This document shows positions 36,732 to 47,598 of a stretch of DNA of 64,000 bases, piece after piece. The number at the start of each line of letters is the position of its first letter. Positions within the stretch are counted from its first letter, which is position 1. The stretch lies in assembly GCA_037013495.1 (NCBI GenBank), contig CM072811.1:42175452-42239451 (forward strand), read 5' to 3'. The position numbers were made by a program, and so were the translations under genes. The notes under the pieces were generated by a model. The model was not told the origin of the DNA and made no database searches. It saw only the letters and a list, made by a program, of their open reading frames with translations. The DNA is from Hippophae tibetana. Lineage: Eukaryota; Streptophyta; Magnoliopsida; Rosales; Elaeagnaceae.

Positions 36732-39060
36732 TAAGGAGTATCTAGAATGACACTAACGTCGTGATAAGGAATATGGGATCATTCATCACAACCTTGTGTT
36801 TGGATGCGAAGTAACGAATGGTTGATATCCAGAACTATCTTCTTGAGAAAACCTCATTGAGGCATTTGTTAAATACCCAATGATTTGTTGCATATAGGTT
36901 AATGAGACATGGTTTGATGGAGCCCTCTATAGGCTTATTCGTAAACCTTGAGCTCCTCCTATGTGCCAGACCCTTCCCACATATTATAGGGAAAGTTTTG
37001 AGGTGGTTGTTGACGATGGTAAACTAGCCTTGAGACTTCAAATTTTCCTTTTTTTTTAGATTGACGTGACCTTATGATAATAACGCCTCCTCATTCTTGT
37101 TGTGTAGATACTATAGAGTTCACTGCTGCCCAAATCTTGACTCGATTATAGGGTAAGGTCGCTTCCTCAGAGGTGAGCTCTTAAAAGAGTAGACCTCCCA
37201 TTTTTGGGAGGGACTCTTTTAAAGGTACGAAGGGGAGAAAATCTTCAAGGAAGGAAGGCCTCTCAAGCCCCTCTAAAAGGAAGAGGGCAGTGAATATCAA
37301 TGAGCATGCACTTATCTAGAAGCCATTAAATGTCTTCCATCCTTTTATCCAAGTTGCAAGAGCAACACAATGCACCATCTCTTAGCTCGAGTCCTAAAGA
37401 ATTTGACCACCTCATATGGGATTCAAGGAAGGGAAAAAGTTCCATTAATGGTCTTACCACCGACATGGATAAGGTGGCTCTATATTGGAGCTTGGTACCA
37501 GAGCAACTCAATCATTATGTGAGTCAAATTCCTATTGAAGCTCAAGAGAAGAAACTCGAGACTATATGTGAGGATACAAACTCTAAGGTTGTCATCCGTT
37601 ACCACATGTACCGGGTGTGTTAACCTTACACCGCTTCTTATGTTTATAATAGTAATTTATGTTTTTACAAGTTTGACATCGTGACATATTTTTTTGACAT
37701 GGCTAGAAGTGTAGGGCATTTAAAGTGTAAATTGTCACAAGAAAAACAGGGTCATGCCTCCATTTGAACCAAGTATGTAGCATTGTTTGCGAGGACCAAT
37801 AAATGGGAGGGAAAGGCTATAGATAAAGAGGAGAAACTAAATAACGTCACTATCGATCTGAATGAAAACTCTAGGCATCTTGTTAACCTCGAAGAAGCTC
37901 AAATAAAAGCAAAGGATGAGATTGAGAAGGCCTAGAAAAGAGTTGAGGTTGCAATTGAGGACTGTAACCGCATATTGGTCGAGTTTGAAGATAAGGCAAA
38001 GGTAAATCATTATACGATAGCCAAGTAGCTTACCTCGAGTGTCGAGATTGGGTACGAGTTGGCCATGTAATCCTTTAAAATGGATGCCAAGAATAAGAAC
38101 TTGGGGGAGTACTATTATCGTATTCTAAATATCCTGATCAATCTTCAGTATATGCCTACACAATCTCAAGAGGGAGATGAGGAGGATAGCTTGGAATCCT
38201 ATGAGGATGATGGTAGGGACCACTGATCTTTGTGGCTCGAGCATATTGTTGTATTATATTCTTGGGCCTATATGTTTTATGATTTTTTTTGTGAAGTTTT
38301 TTGAGCTCGAGGGCACTTCTACTTGTGTGGTTGCGATCTAAACCTTCTTATGATTCAAACTTTATCAATGAAAAATCAATTTCATTAATGAAAAATAAAT
38401 GTCTACACAATTGCACATTTATATAATTTATATTATATATTTATAATGTTGACCTATCCACCTATTTTGGGACATGTATCACCAGTTGTTTTATGAACAT
38501 CATCCATTATAAAAAGGGGTTAGGGACACTTGTTAAACCCAGGCAATAAGAGTAGTTGCCAACTTTTTCTCCATCTTTTATGGAAAAAATTTATGGATTT
38601 TAATTGGACCAATATACATTCAATTTTAGCTTTAAAAGTGGAAAATGGTAGGCTTAAGAGTGAGATCAGAGAACTAAAAGTTGAAGTGTTGAAACTCGAG
38701 GGCAAGTTAAGGCCTTTTGAGGAGACCAAGTGTGAGATCACTTATTATAAAGAGTAGTTGTCCCAAATTCAAACTCTAGAGAGGATGACCTTGACTAAAA
38801 TGGCTACCCTTGTGGACAGTGAGTCCTATTGGAAAAACTTCTATATGAAGAGCTCTGTAGGGGTGTTCCTCAAGGTGATGTAAGTCATAGAAGAATTGGA
38901 GCGTGTAGTTCTCGTGTTGAGTTGTGTCCCTCCTGAAACAATGTCTAGTGTACAAAAGAAAATCATCAAGATTTAGGTCGAGCTATTGGCCTTGGTGGAG
39001 GAGACAAATGACCCAGACACCGAGCGTGTGTCTAAGCGCTTGAGAAATTTTTAATTTTGT
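36290..39060 (+). pseudogene. Transposase_28-type ORF remnant with coiled-coil tail (antisense to pol)
   Basis: The plus-strand coding remnant begins with the same Transposase_28-like domain as copy 1 (open at 36398-36595: GLGFPIYPIIRK, PGQQMPNECRYLLYL). It continues with charged, heptad-like text, for example KVENGRLKSEIRELKVEVLK in the ORF at 38530-38757 and EAQIKAKDEIEKA near 37900. A coiled-coil tail is therefore likely. Several stops break it. It lies head-on to the minus-strand pol of 39720-44015. In Tat-lineage gypsy elements, extra antisense ORFs of this kind between pol and the 3' LTR are known. Function is unproven. Confidence 0.68.
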
Positions 39061-39229
39061 TTGATCGAGTTATTTTTTAATAATTTTTTAAGAGCATTGT
39101 AAGCTAAAGCAATAAAAAACGTTGAAAGCTCGAGCAATGAAAAATGTTTTTTAATAAAATGCTCTTGCCATACCAAGCCAATACATATTTTCATTTTCAT
39201 ATTCCGAATCGAGGTGGAAGAGTTATGGA

Positions 39230-39745
39230 TTTTTATAAGTGTCAGGGGGTTCTACCTAGTTTTTAATCGACGTAATCATCCGATGACATATGATAGTGGG
39301 AGATGGAGTTTTACCTGGTTGTTGATTGAAATGCTCAGCTCTCCTTTTATTGTCAGAGCGCCAACCTAGTTTCTGACCCAAGTGATCAACTCATGAAATC
39401 TAAGTGTTAAGGAATTCTACCTGGATCTTAACCAAGGTAATTATCCCATGACATATGATAGTAGGAGATGGAACTCTACCTAGATCTTGACCGAGGTGAT
39501 CAACTCATGACTTTTTAAGTGTCAGGGTGCTCTACCTAGTTCTTAACCAAGGTGATCATCCCGTGACATACGATAGTGGGAGAGGGAGTTCTATCTGGTT
39601 TCTAACTGAGGTGTTCAACTCTCCCCTCACTGTTAGAGCGCCAACCTGGTTCCTGACCAAGATGATCAACTCGTGACTTTTAAGGGCACTCTACCTAGTT
39701 CTTAACCAAAGTGATCAACCTATGACATATAATAGTAGGAGACTT
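39230..39745. repeat. Minisatellite, about nine 49-60-bp monomers
   Basis: The phrase TACCTGGTT/AACCTAGTT recurs at 39253, 39312, 39363, 39418, 39477, 39533, 39593, 39643 and 39692. Monomers fall into three types: one with ATGACATATGATAGTGGGAGA, one with GTCAGAGCGCC, and one with GTGATCAACTCATGA. The types alternate, giving a higher-order pattern. The array lies immediately beyond the 3' end of the gypsy pol. Confidence 0.92.
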
Positions 39746-40800
39746 TTAGGAGAGAACTGATTGTTGAAGGAACCCACTTCATATGTATGCATATAATGAT
39801 GGTATGGTAGTAGTAAATTAAGATATGTTGGAAGTAGTATTTTTTTAAGTGATCGGGAATCCATCTTGTGCCATCTTTAGCTTCCTCCATGCTTCTCAAC
39901 AAGTAAGCCCTTCTTGGTGTTTTCTCAATTATTTGATAAGGTTCTTTCCAATTTGCACCCCTCTTTGATTGCTCTACTTGCATTGTAATGTTATTATATT
40001 AGGGTTGAGTTAACAGTGGGTATCATAACTTCTGTTGGTATTACTATTTTAGTTCCATAGACTAAGGAAAATAGGGTCTTATTGGTGCTCCCCCAAGGGC
40101 TAGTCCTGATAGCCCATAATCCTCCAAGAAGCTTCTCAACCCATCTTCCTTTTGCACTCTCCAAATTTTTCTTTAATAGCTTGATTATTATTTTGTTGGA
40201 AGATTCTACCTGACCATTGGCTTGAGGAAAGTATGGTGTTAAGTGACACATCTTAATGTTATATTTGATGGAAAACTCGTTATTGTTACAACCTGTAAAT
40301 TGTCTCCCATTATTGATAACGAGCTCCTTGGGTAGATTGAACCAAAAAATTATAGACTTCTAGATAAATCTAATCACATTTCCCTCTCGTATTCTTCCCA
40401 AAGGTTCCACTTCAATCCATTTAGAAAAGTAATCAGTAGCTACTAGTAGAAATTTCTTTTGACCCTTGGTTGGAGGTAGAGGTCTTACTATATCAAGCCC
40501 CCATTTGTAGAAGGGCCAAGGGCTTACCACCCCTATCATGGTGTTTGGAGGCATGTGTGACAATGGGGCAAATCTTTGGCACTTGTCCCATTGTTGAGTG
40601 TATTTTGTACAATCTTCCAACATAGTGGGCCAATAGTATCCCTACCTCATAATCTACTAGGATAGCCTATTTCCACCTAAATAAGAGTCATACTTTTTTT
40701 CATGTGCTTCAAACATCAGTCTTTCAGCTCCATCCTTGGTAACACACAAGAGCCCTAGTCTGAGTTTGGTTCTCCTATATAGCTTACCTAGTTCAATCAT
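39720..40800 (-). pseudogene. Ty3/gypsy integrase remnant (C-terminal part of pol)
   Basis: Minus-strand reading starts MIELGKLYRRTKLR beside the insertion at 40801. It passes the zinc-binding segment CTKYTQQWDKCQRFA, where the first Cys of the usual CxxC pair reads Trp. The catalytic core follows with GLDIVRPLPP and VATDYFSKWIEVEP, then YFPQANGQVESSNK, and the polyprotein ends with GANWKEPYQI and WIPDHLKKYY. The order and phrases are those of Tat/Athila-type integrases. Three open segments (40360-40623, 39994-40251, 39720-39983) are separated by stops or frameshifts. Confidence 0.87.
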
Positions 40801-42362
40801 GTGGCGCCAAAAACTTGATCACCACACAAATTGTATGTACAATGAATATACAAGTATACGTATCGTAACAAGTAATATAATGATAAGTAAAGATCATTCC
40901 CACAGAGATATTTTATTATAAATTAATTTTTAAAACTAAAAATAATAAAAATCAATTTTTTTGTGTTTTTACATTTTAAGGAAGCAAAATTAAAATAACT
41001 AAAAATAAATAGAAAGAATTAATTAAATCAGATTTTGTGACTAAAAAGATAATGAGAAAATATCTATGAATATTTAATCCCCCAATTTTCTAAATATGTG
41101 AATCGATAAAATCACTCTAATATAATTATCAATTAATTACATGATCAATATAATCTAATCTATCATGTATTCTCATCTCAAGTAAACTACACATCATATA
41201 GTAATTAATTTAATCTTACTCTTATGCTAATTAAATTACATACTACTCATCAATTATGGATAACATACATAAGAATGATACATCTTTGACTATAAACTAT
41301 ACATGTTATTTAATTAAGATAAATAATTAAATAATTCTCTCAAATCTATTTAATTACTTTTATACATAAATTGTTGGCTAAACAATTAATACCATAAAAA
41401 TCAGATTAAATAATATAATTAAATTATAATTATAATTAGGATAAAATTTTATATCATTTTATGGTGAAAATTGGGTTCATAAGATCCCTAAATTAATAAA
41501 TTAATTACGCATAATTGTGTTCATAAAGCTCATATTTTTTATAAATAAATACATAAAATTGATAAAAAAAAGTAGAAGAAGAAAAACAATCAATCTCTTA
41601 AATCGTAGAATTAATATCCTATTGAATTTATACCAAAATTGTGTCATCTTTTAAATTTTTCTATATTTTTCTCTCTTTTTAGCTCTAAAAACTTACCAAA
41701 ATTATACTAATGGAGGCTAATTAAGGTTTAGGAAGTGATTAGGGGCTTAAATAAAGCTCAGGTGCGATCTGGACCATCCAATCAGCTTCAAATCAAAACA
41801 AGAAAAATTGACAATTTCACCCAATCATAGCGTGACATGTGGTAGAGGAGACCGGTTATAGTCAACGCTCGCCGAGTCAGTAACACGTGGCATGACGTGA
41901 TTCGTGGGAATGGATGGTATGGCGCACTGGTGGAATGCACAAAGCAATGGCGTGGAGACACGTGGCATAACATGTTAACCGATTTCCAAAGTCATATTGA
42001 ACGCTTTGCTGACATGTGGTGCGTGTTTTTTCCTCCTCACACGCGGTGTGATGTGATTCGCTCTCCGTGCTTGCATGACATCCACATGGCTTACCCAGAC
42101 AGCTTCTTTGCTTGCATGACATCCGCATGGCTTACCCAGTCAGCTCTTTTGCTTGCGTGGCATGCCACATGGTAGCTTCTGATTGGTTATGCGTTAAAAA
42201 TTCAATAAAAATTCCAAAATATTTGAAAATATATATTTTGACCCTTTTTCACTAAAATGTTTATATTTTAAATTTTTTTTTGCTATAAAAATACTATTTA
42301 TTAAATAAAACAAGTAAATATTAAGTAAAAAAGTGTGCTAAAGACTTTATTTTCATAGAGTC
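40801..42362 (-). mobile_element. LTR-like insertion in gypsy pol, same family as 54373-56384
   Basis: The flanking integrase frame resumes on both sides (KAKVGRL before and MIELGKLYRR after), so this is an insertion of about 1.56 kb. In element sense (minus strand) it starts TGATGACTCTATG. It then contains GGGTCAAAATAT, a GC-rich block with CACGTG motifs (41820-42180) and a U5-like phrase CTCTGTGGGAATGATC, and ends near TTTTTGGCGCCACA. The same order occurs in 54373-56384. TGGCGCCA resembles the start of an Asp-tRNA-type primer-binding site, so a few internal bases may be included. Target duplication is ambiguous (ATGAC/ATGAT). Confidence 0.72.
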
Positions 42363-42399
42363 ATCAATCGACCTACCTTGGCCTTGATTTATTTTACGA

Positions 42400-42972
42400 G
42401 CTTGTGATCCTCAAGTAGGTTTTCTCTTTCCAGGAAGTTATAGATCAAGGTGAACCATGTATTGGTAAGAGCATCCAACACCCTATTATTCTTTTGACCT
42501 CTTCCAAAATTTCTCGTGCCAAGATCATTATTGACACCACTTGAGCATGATTGGCCTCTTGTACGGATGCTAGTGTGACTAAAGCATCAACATAACCATT
42601 CTTATTTCTAGCTATTTGTTTGATCTCAAAGTTAGAAAATTTTGAGCACTCTCATTTTAGCCTCTCTAGATACCCCTTCATCTTTCCATTCTGAGCTTCA
42701 AATGTCCCCAAGAACTGGTCGACCACTAGTCAAGAATTGATATGCAAGGTGATCTTATCTACCTCGAGTTTCTTTGACATCATGGCCCTAAATATAGCAA
42801 CCTCATGCTCTATGACATTATTAGTTGTTGGGAAATAAATCCTAATGACATACTCAAAATAGTTTTCATCATGGTCAATTATGATTACCCTTAGCCTAGC
42901 ACCATTGAAGTTGTGCACTCCATCAACAAATAATTTCCAAGTCATCCCCTCATTTTGCTCCACCCTACACAC
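42400..42972 (-). pseudogene. Second (archaeal-type) RNase H of gypsy pol
   Basis: Minus-strand ORF 42730-42972 has WKLFVDGVHNFNGA, then EHEVAIFRAM in place of the usual EYEA, and ends at HINS* where SDS is usual. Downstream text to 42400 (KMKGYLERLK, IARNKNGYVDAL, IYNFLERENL) is the linker to integrase. A second RNase H after the first is the defining mark of the Tat lineage of Ty3/gypsy. Stops interrupt it. Confidence 0.82.
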
Positions 42973-43099
42973 CTCATTTTGCCTCTCCTCACTAATGACT
43001 TATGATATCTCATTGAATTCGGATACAAACTCAACCACCACTTGCTCCTTGATGGGTTTTTTGGACATGTATTTAATGTCACTCTCCCAATTCTATGGC

Positions 43100-44015
43100 G
43101 ATTTATGCCAATCTTCTTGCCACTTCTAGTCTTATCAAAATGTTTTTAAGCAATTTGGAGGTAAGTACTACCACTGTGTGAAAGCCAAAGTAATGCATGA
43201 GCTTGCGTGCAGTGAATTTTAGGGCGAAGGCCAACTTGTCAATGGTTGGGTATCTACTTTGAGAGTCTGTGAAGATTTGAATGATGTAGTATATGGGGTA
43301 CTGAATCTTGTCTCTTTTGGCTAGGAGCATAGCACTGCAAGTCTGAGGGGTCACATCCAAGTATAAATGAAGTGTCTTGCTTGGGAGGGGCTAACTAGAA
43401 CATGAGGACTTCTTAGGTATTTCTTGATTGCTTCAAAGGCCTTATTATAGTCCTCATTCCAACAAAATGATGTGCTTTTTTTCTCAGCATCTTAAAGAAT
43501 AGAAAACACTTGTCCACGTATTTGAAAATGAACCTATTCATTGCCACTATTATTCCGTTTAGTTATTGAATCCTTTTTTCAGTTGGTGGGTGGCCTCATG
43601 TTCACCCTGACCTATATCTTGTCTAGATTGGCCAAAATCCCTTGGACAGATACAAGATATACTAAGAATTTACCTACAATTACACCAAAGACACATTTTT
43701 TGGGTTTAAGTCTCAGGCTATACCTTTAAATTACCAAAAATACTTCCTTTAGGTCTCTGGCATGGTTCAAAGGTTATACTAATTTCACTATCATGTCATC
43801 CACATATGCCTCCAGGTTTCTCCCTAACTGATCTGCAAATATTTTGTTAACGAGGCGCTAGTATGCGGTGCTTGAATTCTTCAATCCAAATGACATTATG
43901 ATATAAAGAAGGTTCTTTCCTCTGTAATGAAGGATGTTTTCTCCTCTTTCTCAGGGTGCATTCTAATTTGATGGTAACTAGACTATGTATCCAAGAAACT
44001 CATCAATTACATAGG
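43100..44015 (-). pseudogene. Gypsy RT and first RNase H remnant
   Basis: The minus strand reads SSYHQIRMHPEKEENTSF, then AYVDDMIVK with the catalytic Asp pair, LNPKKCVFG-type text, and the RT-linked RNase H (43103-43360) with YPTIDKLAFALKFTARKL and TVVVLTS. The left part of RT and everything upstream (protease, gag) is missing. Similarity stops near 44015, so the element is truncated at its 5' end. Multiple stops are present. Confidence 0.85.
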
Positions 44016-45530
44016 ATTAAGGGTTTTAATTTTTCCTATAAATAAAACACATTGCTCATTGTTTCAATCAACCACAGAAGAACACTATTCTCTTCTTCAT
44101 AATTTCTCTCTCTTGTTTTGCAAATTAATTATAATTCTTTAGGCTTTTTTATTTAGTTAATCTATCAAATATTGTTTGTTATGTTTTATTGATTAATAAG
44201 TCTAATTAATTTATGATATTTTGATGATATGTTCTTATAGCTTATTCTTTATTTTTGTTCTTAAATTGTTAGATCAAATAATTGTGTTTATTATATCATA
44301 ATTATTTAATTTGATTATTAATCTTTAGAGAAGCTATTTTTATTGAATTTGTGCTTAATATTTTTGTCTAAGATTTTTTAGTTGATTTTATTTAAGTGAC
44401 ATATATTTTAAATCATCTAGTTTGGTTTATTCATTATTAAATACTTTCTAGAACACGACACTTGTGTTTTTATGCTAACCATTTTACAGTTGATTCAGGA
44501 ACATATATGATTGGTAAAGAACTTATTGAAATGTTGGTCTGGAAATCGTTCATGTTAATATTAGAAACTGTGAAAACAAAGCAGAGACTTGTAAATAAGA
44601 TACATTGAGGCAATAGCCTAGGGAGGGTAGCATAAGACCAAGTTTGTACTTTTTGTTTTTCATAGTGAAAAGTTAGGTGATCTGGTAGACCGATGATTTT
44701 CCTCTTAGGTCATGGTTATGGCCTAGGTTGTTTCCACCTAAAAATATCATGTGTTATTTTTTTATTTTCACACTTTATTCTTACACACGATTTCGTGTCT
44801 GACCTTTTTGTTTAGGTTATTAAATTAAATTTTGATAAAAATTAAAAATTACCTATTCACTATTTTATGTTAATTAGGTCCATAATTTATAAACTTTCAT
44901 ATTTTATATTTATATTTTATTTATTTATTTATATAATTGTTTGTTGAACACTTTATATGCTTTTTTCTTTCTCTTTTGTATAAGTACTCACATATCACTA
45001 TGACACGTTTAGAATTGCACTACTTAATTAATAAGAAAAACAATGTATATTTTAAATCAAAATATAATAAGGTTAATACATTATAATTAATTTCTTAGAC
45101 ATAGTATGCTTATTAATGCACACTATATAGATGTAGTCAATTAACTTGATATTATATCTTATGTAGGTAAACTTATTCTATGAAATTTTAAATAGTACTT
45201 ATTATTATAGGTAAAAAACTATCAAGCATGTCGCCTTCAAGCAAGTCTTGTACGTTGGCTTGAATTTCATTTTTTTTGTTACGGGTCAATTAAAGTTTTG
45301 GTTTTCCATAAACTGTCAAGTTAAGTTAGCTTGTAAAATAGCTCTATAACCGACCAAGCCAATCTATACTCACCCTTAGTAAAAACAACCTTTTAAATGA
45401 AGAAATCTATATGGAATAATCCAAGGGTTTTTTTTCTCCCCAAAAGAAAGAAATGTCTAAAAATTGAAAAAGTCATTATATGGCTTAAAGCAAGCACCAA
45501 AATAGTGGCATTAAAAGTTTGATAGTTTCA
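44016..45530. other. AT-rich region, LTR-like in places
   Basis: Sequence next to the truncated gypsy RT has CCTATAAATAAAAC followed by CT-rich text near 44035-44115, reminiscent of an LTR promoter and leader. Further right no motif is recognised. It may belong to a copia element whose RT scrap lies at 45540. Confidence 0.3.
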
Positions 45531-45539
45531 TGAGAACAA

Positions 45540-45830
45540 TGGATTTTATAATCAATGAATATGACAAATGTGTATATGTTAAGGACATTGAGAACAGTCA
45601 TGTCATATTGTGCCTTTATATTGATAACATGCTAATTGTGGGTAGTAATGATCAAATCCATTAAGAATATGTTGTATTTAAGATTTGAAATGAAAGATAT
45701 GGGACCCATTGATGTATTTCTAAAAATTAAGATATTAAGGATATTAAGCAATCTCATTCTAAGTCAATGTCTTTATGATGATATGGAACCATTGATGTAT
45801 TTCATTTATGTGGAGAGTTGTTAGAAAATG
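45540..45830 (+). pseudogene. copia reverse-transcriptase fragment
   Basis: Plus-strand reading gives DKCVYVKDIENSHVILCLYI then DNMLIVGSNDQI, the equivalent of the YVDDMLIVG catalytic block with one Asp replaced by Asn. After a frameshift it reads FEMKDMGPIDVFLKIKI. This is about 90 residues of copia RT with no other domains nearby. Confidence 0.8.
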
Positions 45831-47400
45831 TATGAATGAAAATTGGTTTGGGTTTGAAGGAAAAAAATTTGATTTTACCGTTTGGTCTTCTCTCAAATGA
45901 GAGAAACACCGTTTTAATTTTTTTTAACAATTTCTTTATTCATCAATATTTATAATACTTCATATGGTTTCTAAAATGATTTTCTCATTTATATCTTTTA
46001 AATCTTTGGACCCGTTTAATTTGTTGGTTCCATCTATAAGTAGATAAGAAGACAAATTTCATAAGAGGGGGAAATAAAAATAAAAAAAGTACAAAATTAT
46101 CTTCTAATTTTTTTTTTGTATTCTTAATATATATTTACTCTTATTTTCATAGAGTTTAAAAACTTGACAATTTGTTAGAACAACTAATAATAGTGTATAT
46201 TTGATGCTAGTTGAACGTTGTATCTTAAGAGATATTTTTTTGGATTTTATAGATACACACAATGAGTAAAAATTTATCTTAACATCGTATGATATATGGA
46301 TCTTGATCACTTTTTAATTCAATTTCTTTGTTATTTTAATTAAATTTTATATATATAATTTATATATATATAATTATGATTTAGAACTATTCAATATTTA
46401 TTTTTAACATTTTTCCATGCTATATTGCCCTACATCGTGTTGTTTCTTTTTTATTCGCATGTCATGTTAGGTGGTCGAGTGCTTAACTAGTCATGTCATA
46501 TCGGATCGACTTTAGCATTTGCTTGTGTTTAGATAGACAGGTTTTGAATAGTTGGAGGCTTACCTACTGTTTTCACTTCATTAGTTGAAAAAGACATATT
46601 CAAGCAAATCTTTATACGATATATAGATATGTAAAATGGGTTATAATATTTCATCTATATCTAGACTCGTGATTGTCACAAATAATAATGTTTTCTTTTT
46701 ACATTATTTTACATATTTTATTTAGGCATGTTTATGAAAATGGGATATCTAATTATGTATCATCCTATTAAAATTTCAATACATCGAAAAATAAGTATAA
46801 CAAGATGACATAGACACACAAAATATATTAATTGTACCATGTGTTAATAAAACATCTCAATTTAATTAACACCTCTAACTAGATATATACATACATAAAT
46901 AGTGTATTTTGATATAAGTCAATTTTTTTTAATGGAATGAGTATATTAAATGAAAAACTCTCGGATTGATCTACGTCACAATTTAAAAATAAAATAAATA
47001 CGATCAACTAATGATAAATTAAATATTACTTTGGAGATTTCCAATTTCTCACACCCATCAAAGCATAAATGTTGTCAATAGATTCTTTTAAATTTGATTT
47101 AATGGTATGATATAATTTCTTTATACATAAAAAAATTATTTTTAAATGTAAAAAAAAATATTATCCGTAAAAAAATAAAAATTGTTCACCATATGTTTTT
47201 TTTTTCATAACGTGAGCATATGCCTCTTTTTTAGGTTAAAAATGAAAATACTTGAATAAGTAGATCAGTGTTTTAATTTATATGTTAGTGTTATCTTTCT
47301 TCACCACCTATCCTATTTCATACCCGCATTCCACATGCAGTATACCCAACCCAATGCGGCAAACTGTTCCCCCCAAACAAATTCTATAGAACTGATCAAC
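45831..47400. other. AT-rich spacer 3' of the GILT gene
   Basis: No gene or repeat recognised. Short ORFs are chance. Confidence 0.4.
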
Positions 47401-47598
47401 TAAAAGAAATCCATCAATAATTGTTACATTGCCCATATCAAAATAACATGACTATGTGACAAAGGACAATAACCAAGTTCACACCAAGTTCGTAGTAAGT
47501 TAGTAACTGCACTAATTTTGGCACTGCAAACTATTAGAGTTTTCAACACTAGGTAGCAGTAGCAAAGGCTTTGAAGACACTGCGAAACTAGAGGATAT

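Noticed and set aside
41877..42175. Overlapping ORFs on both strands in the second GC-rich block
   Set aside because: Same reason: it is the G-box-rich part of an inserted LTR interrupting gypsy pol, not a coding gene.
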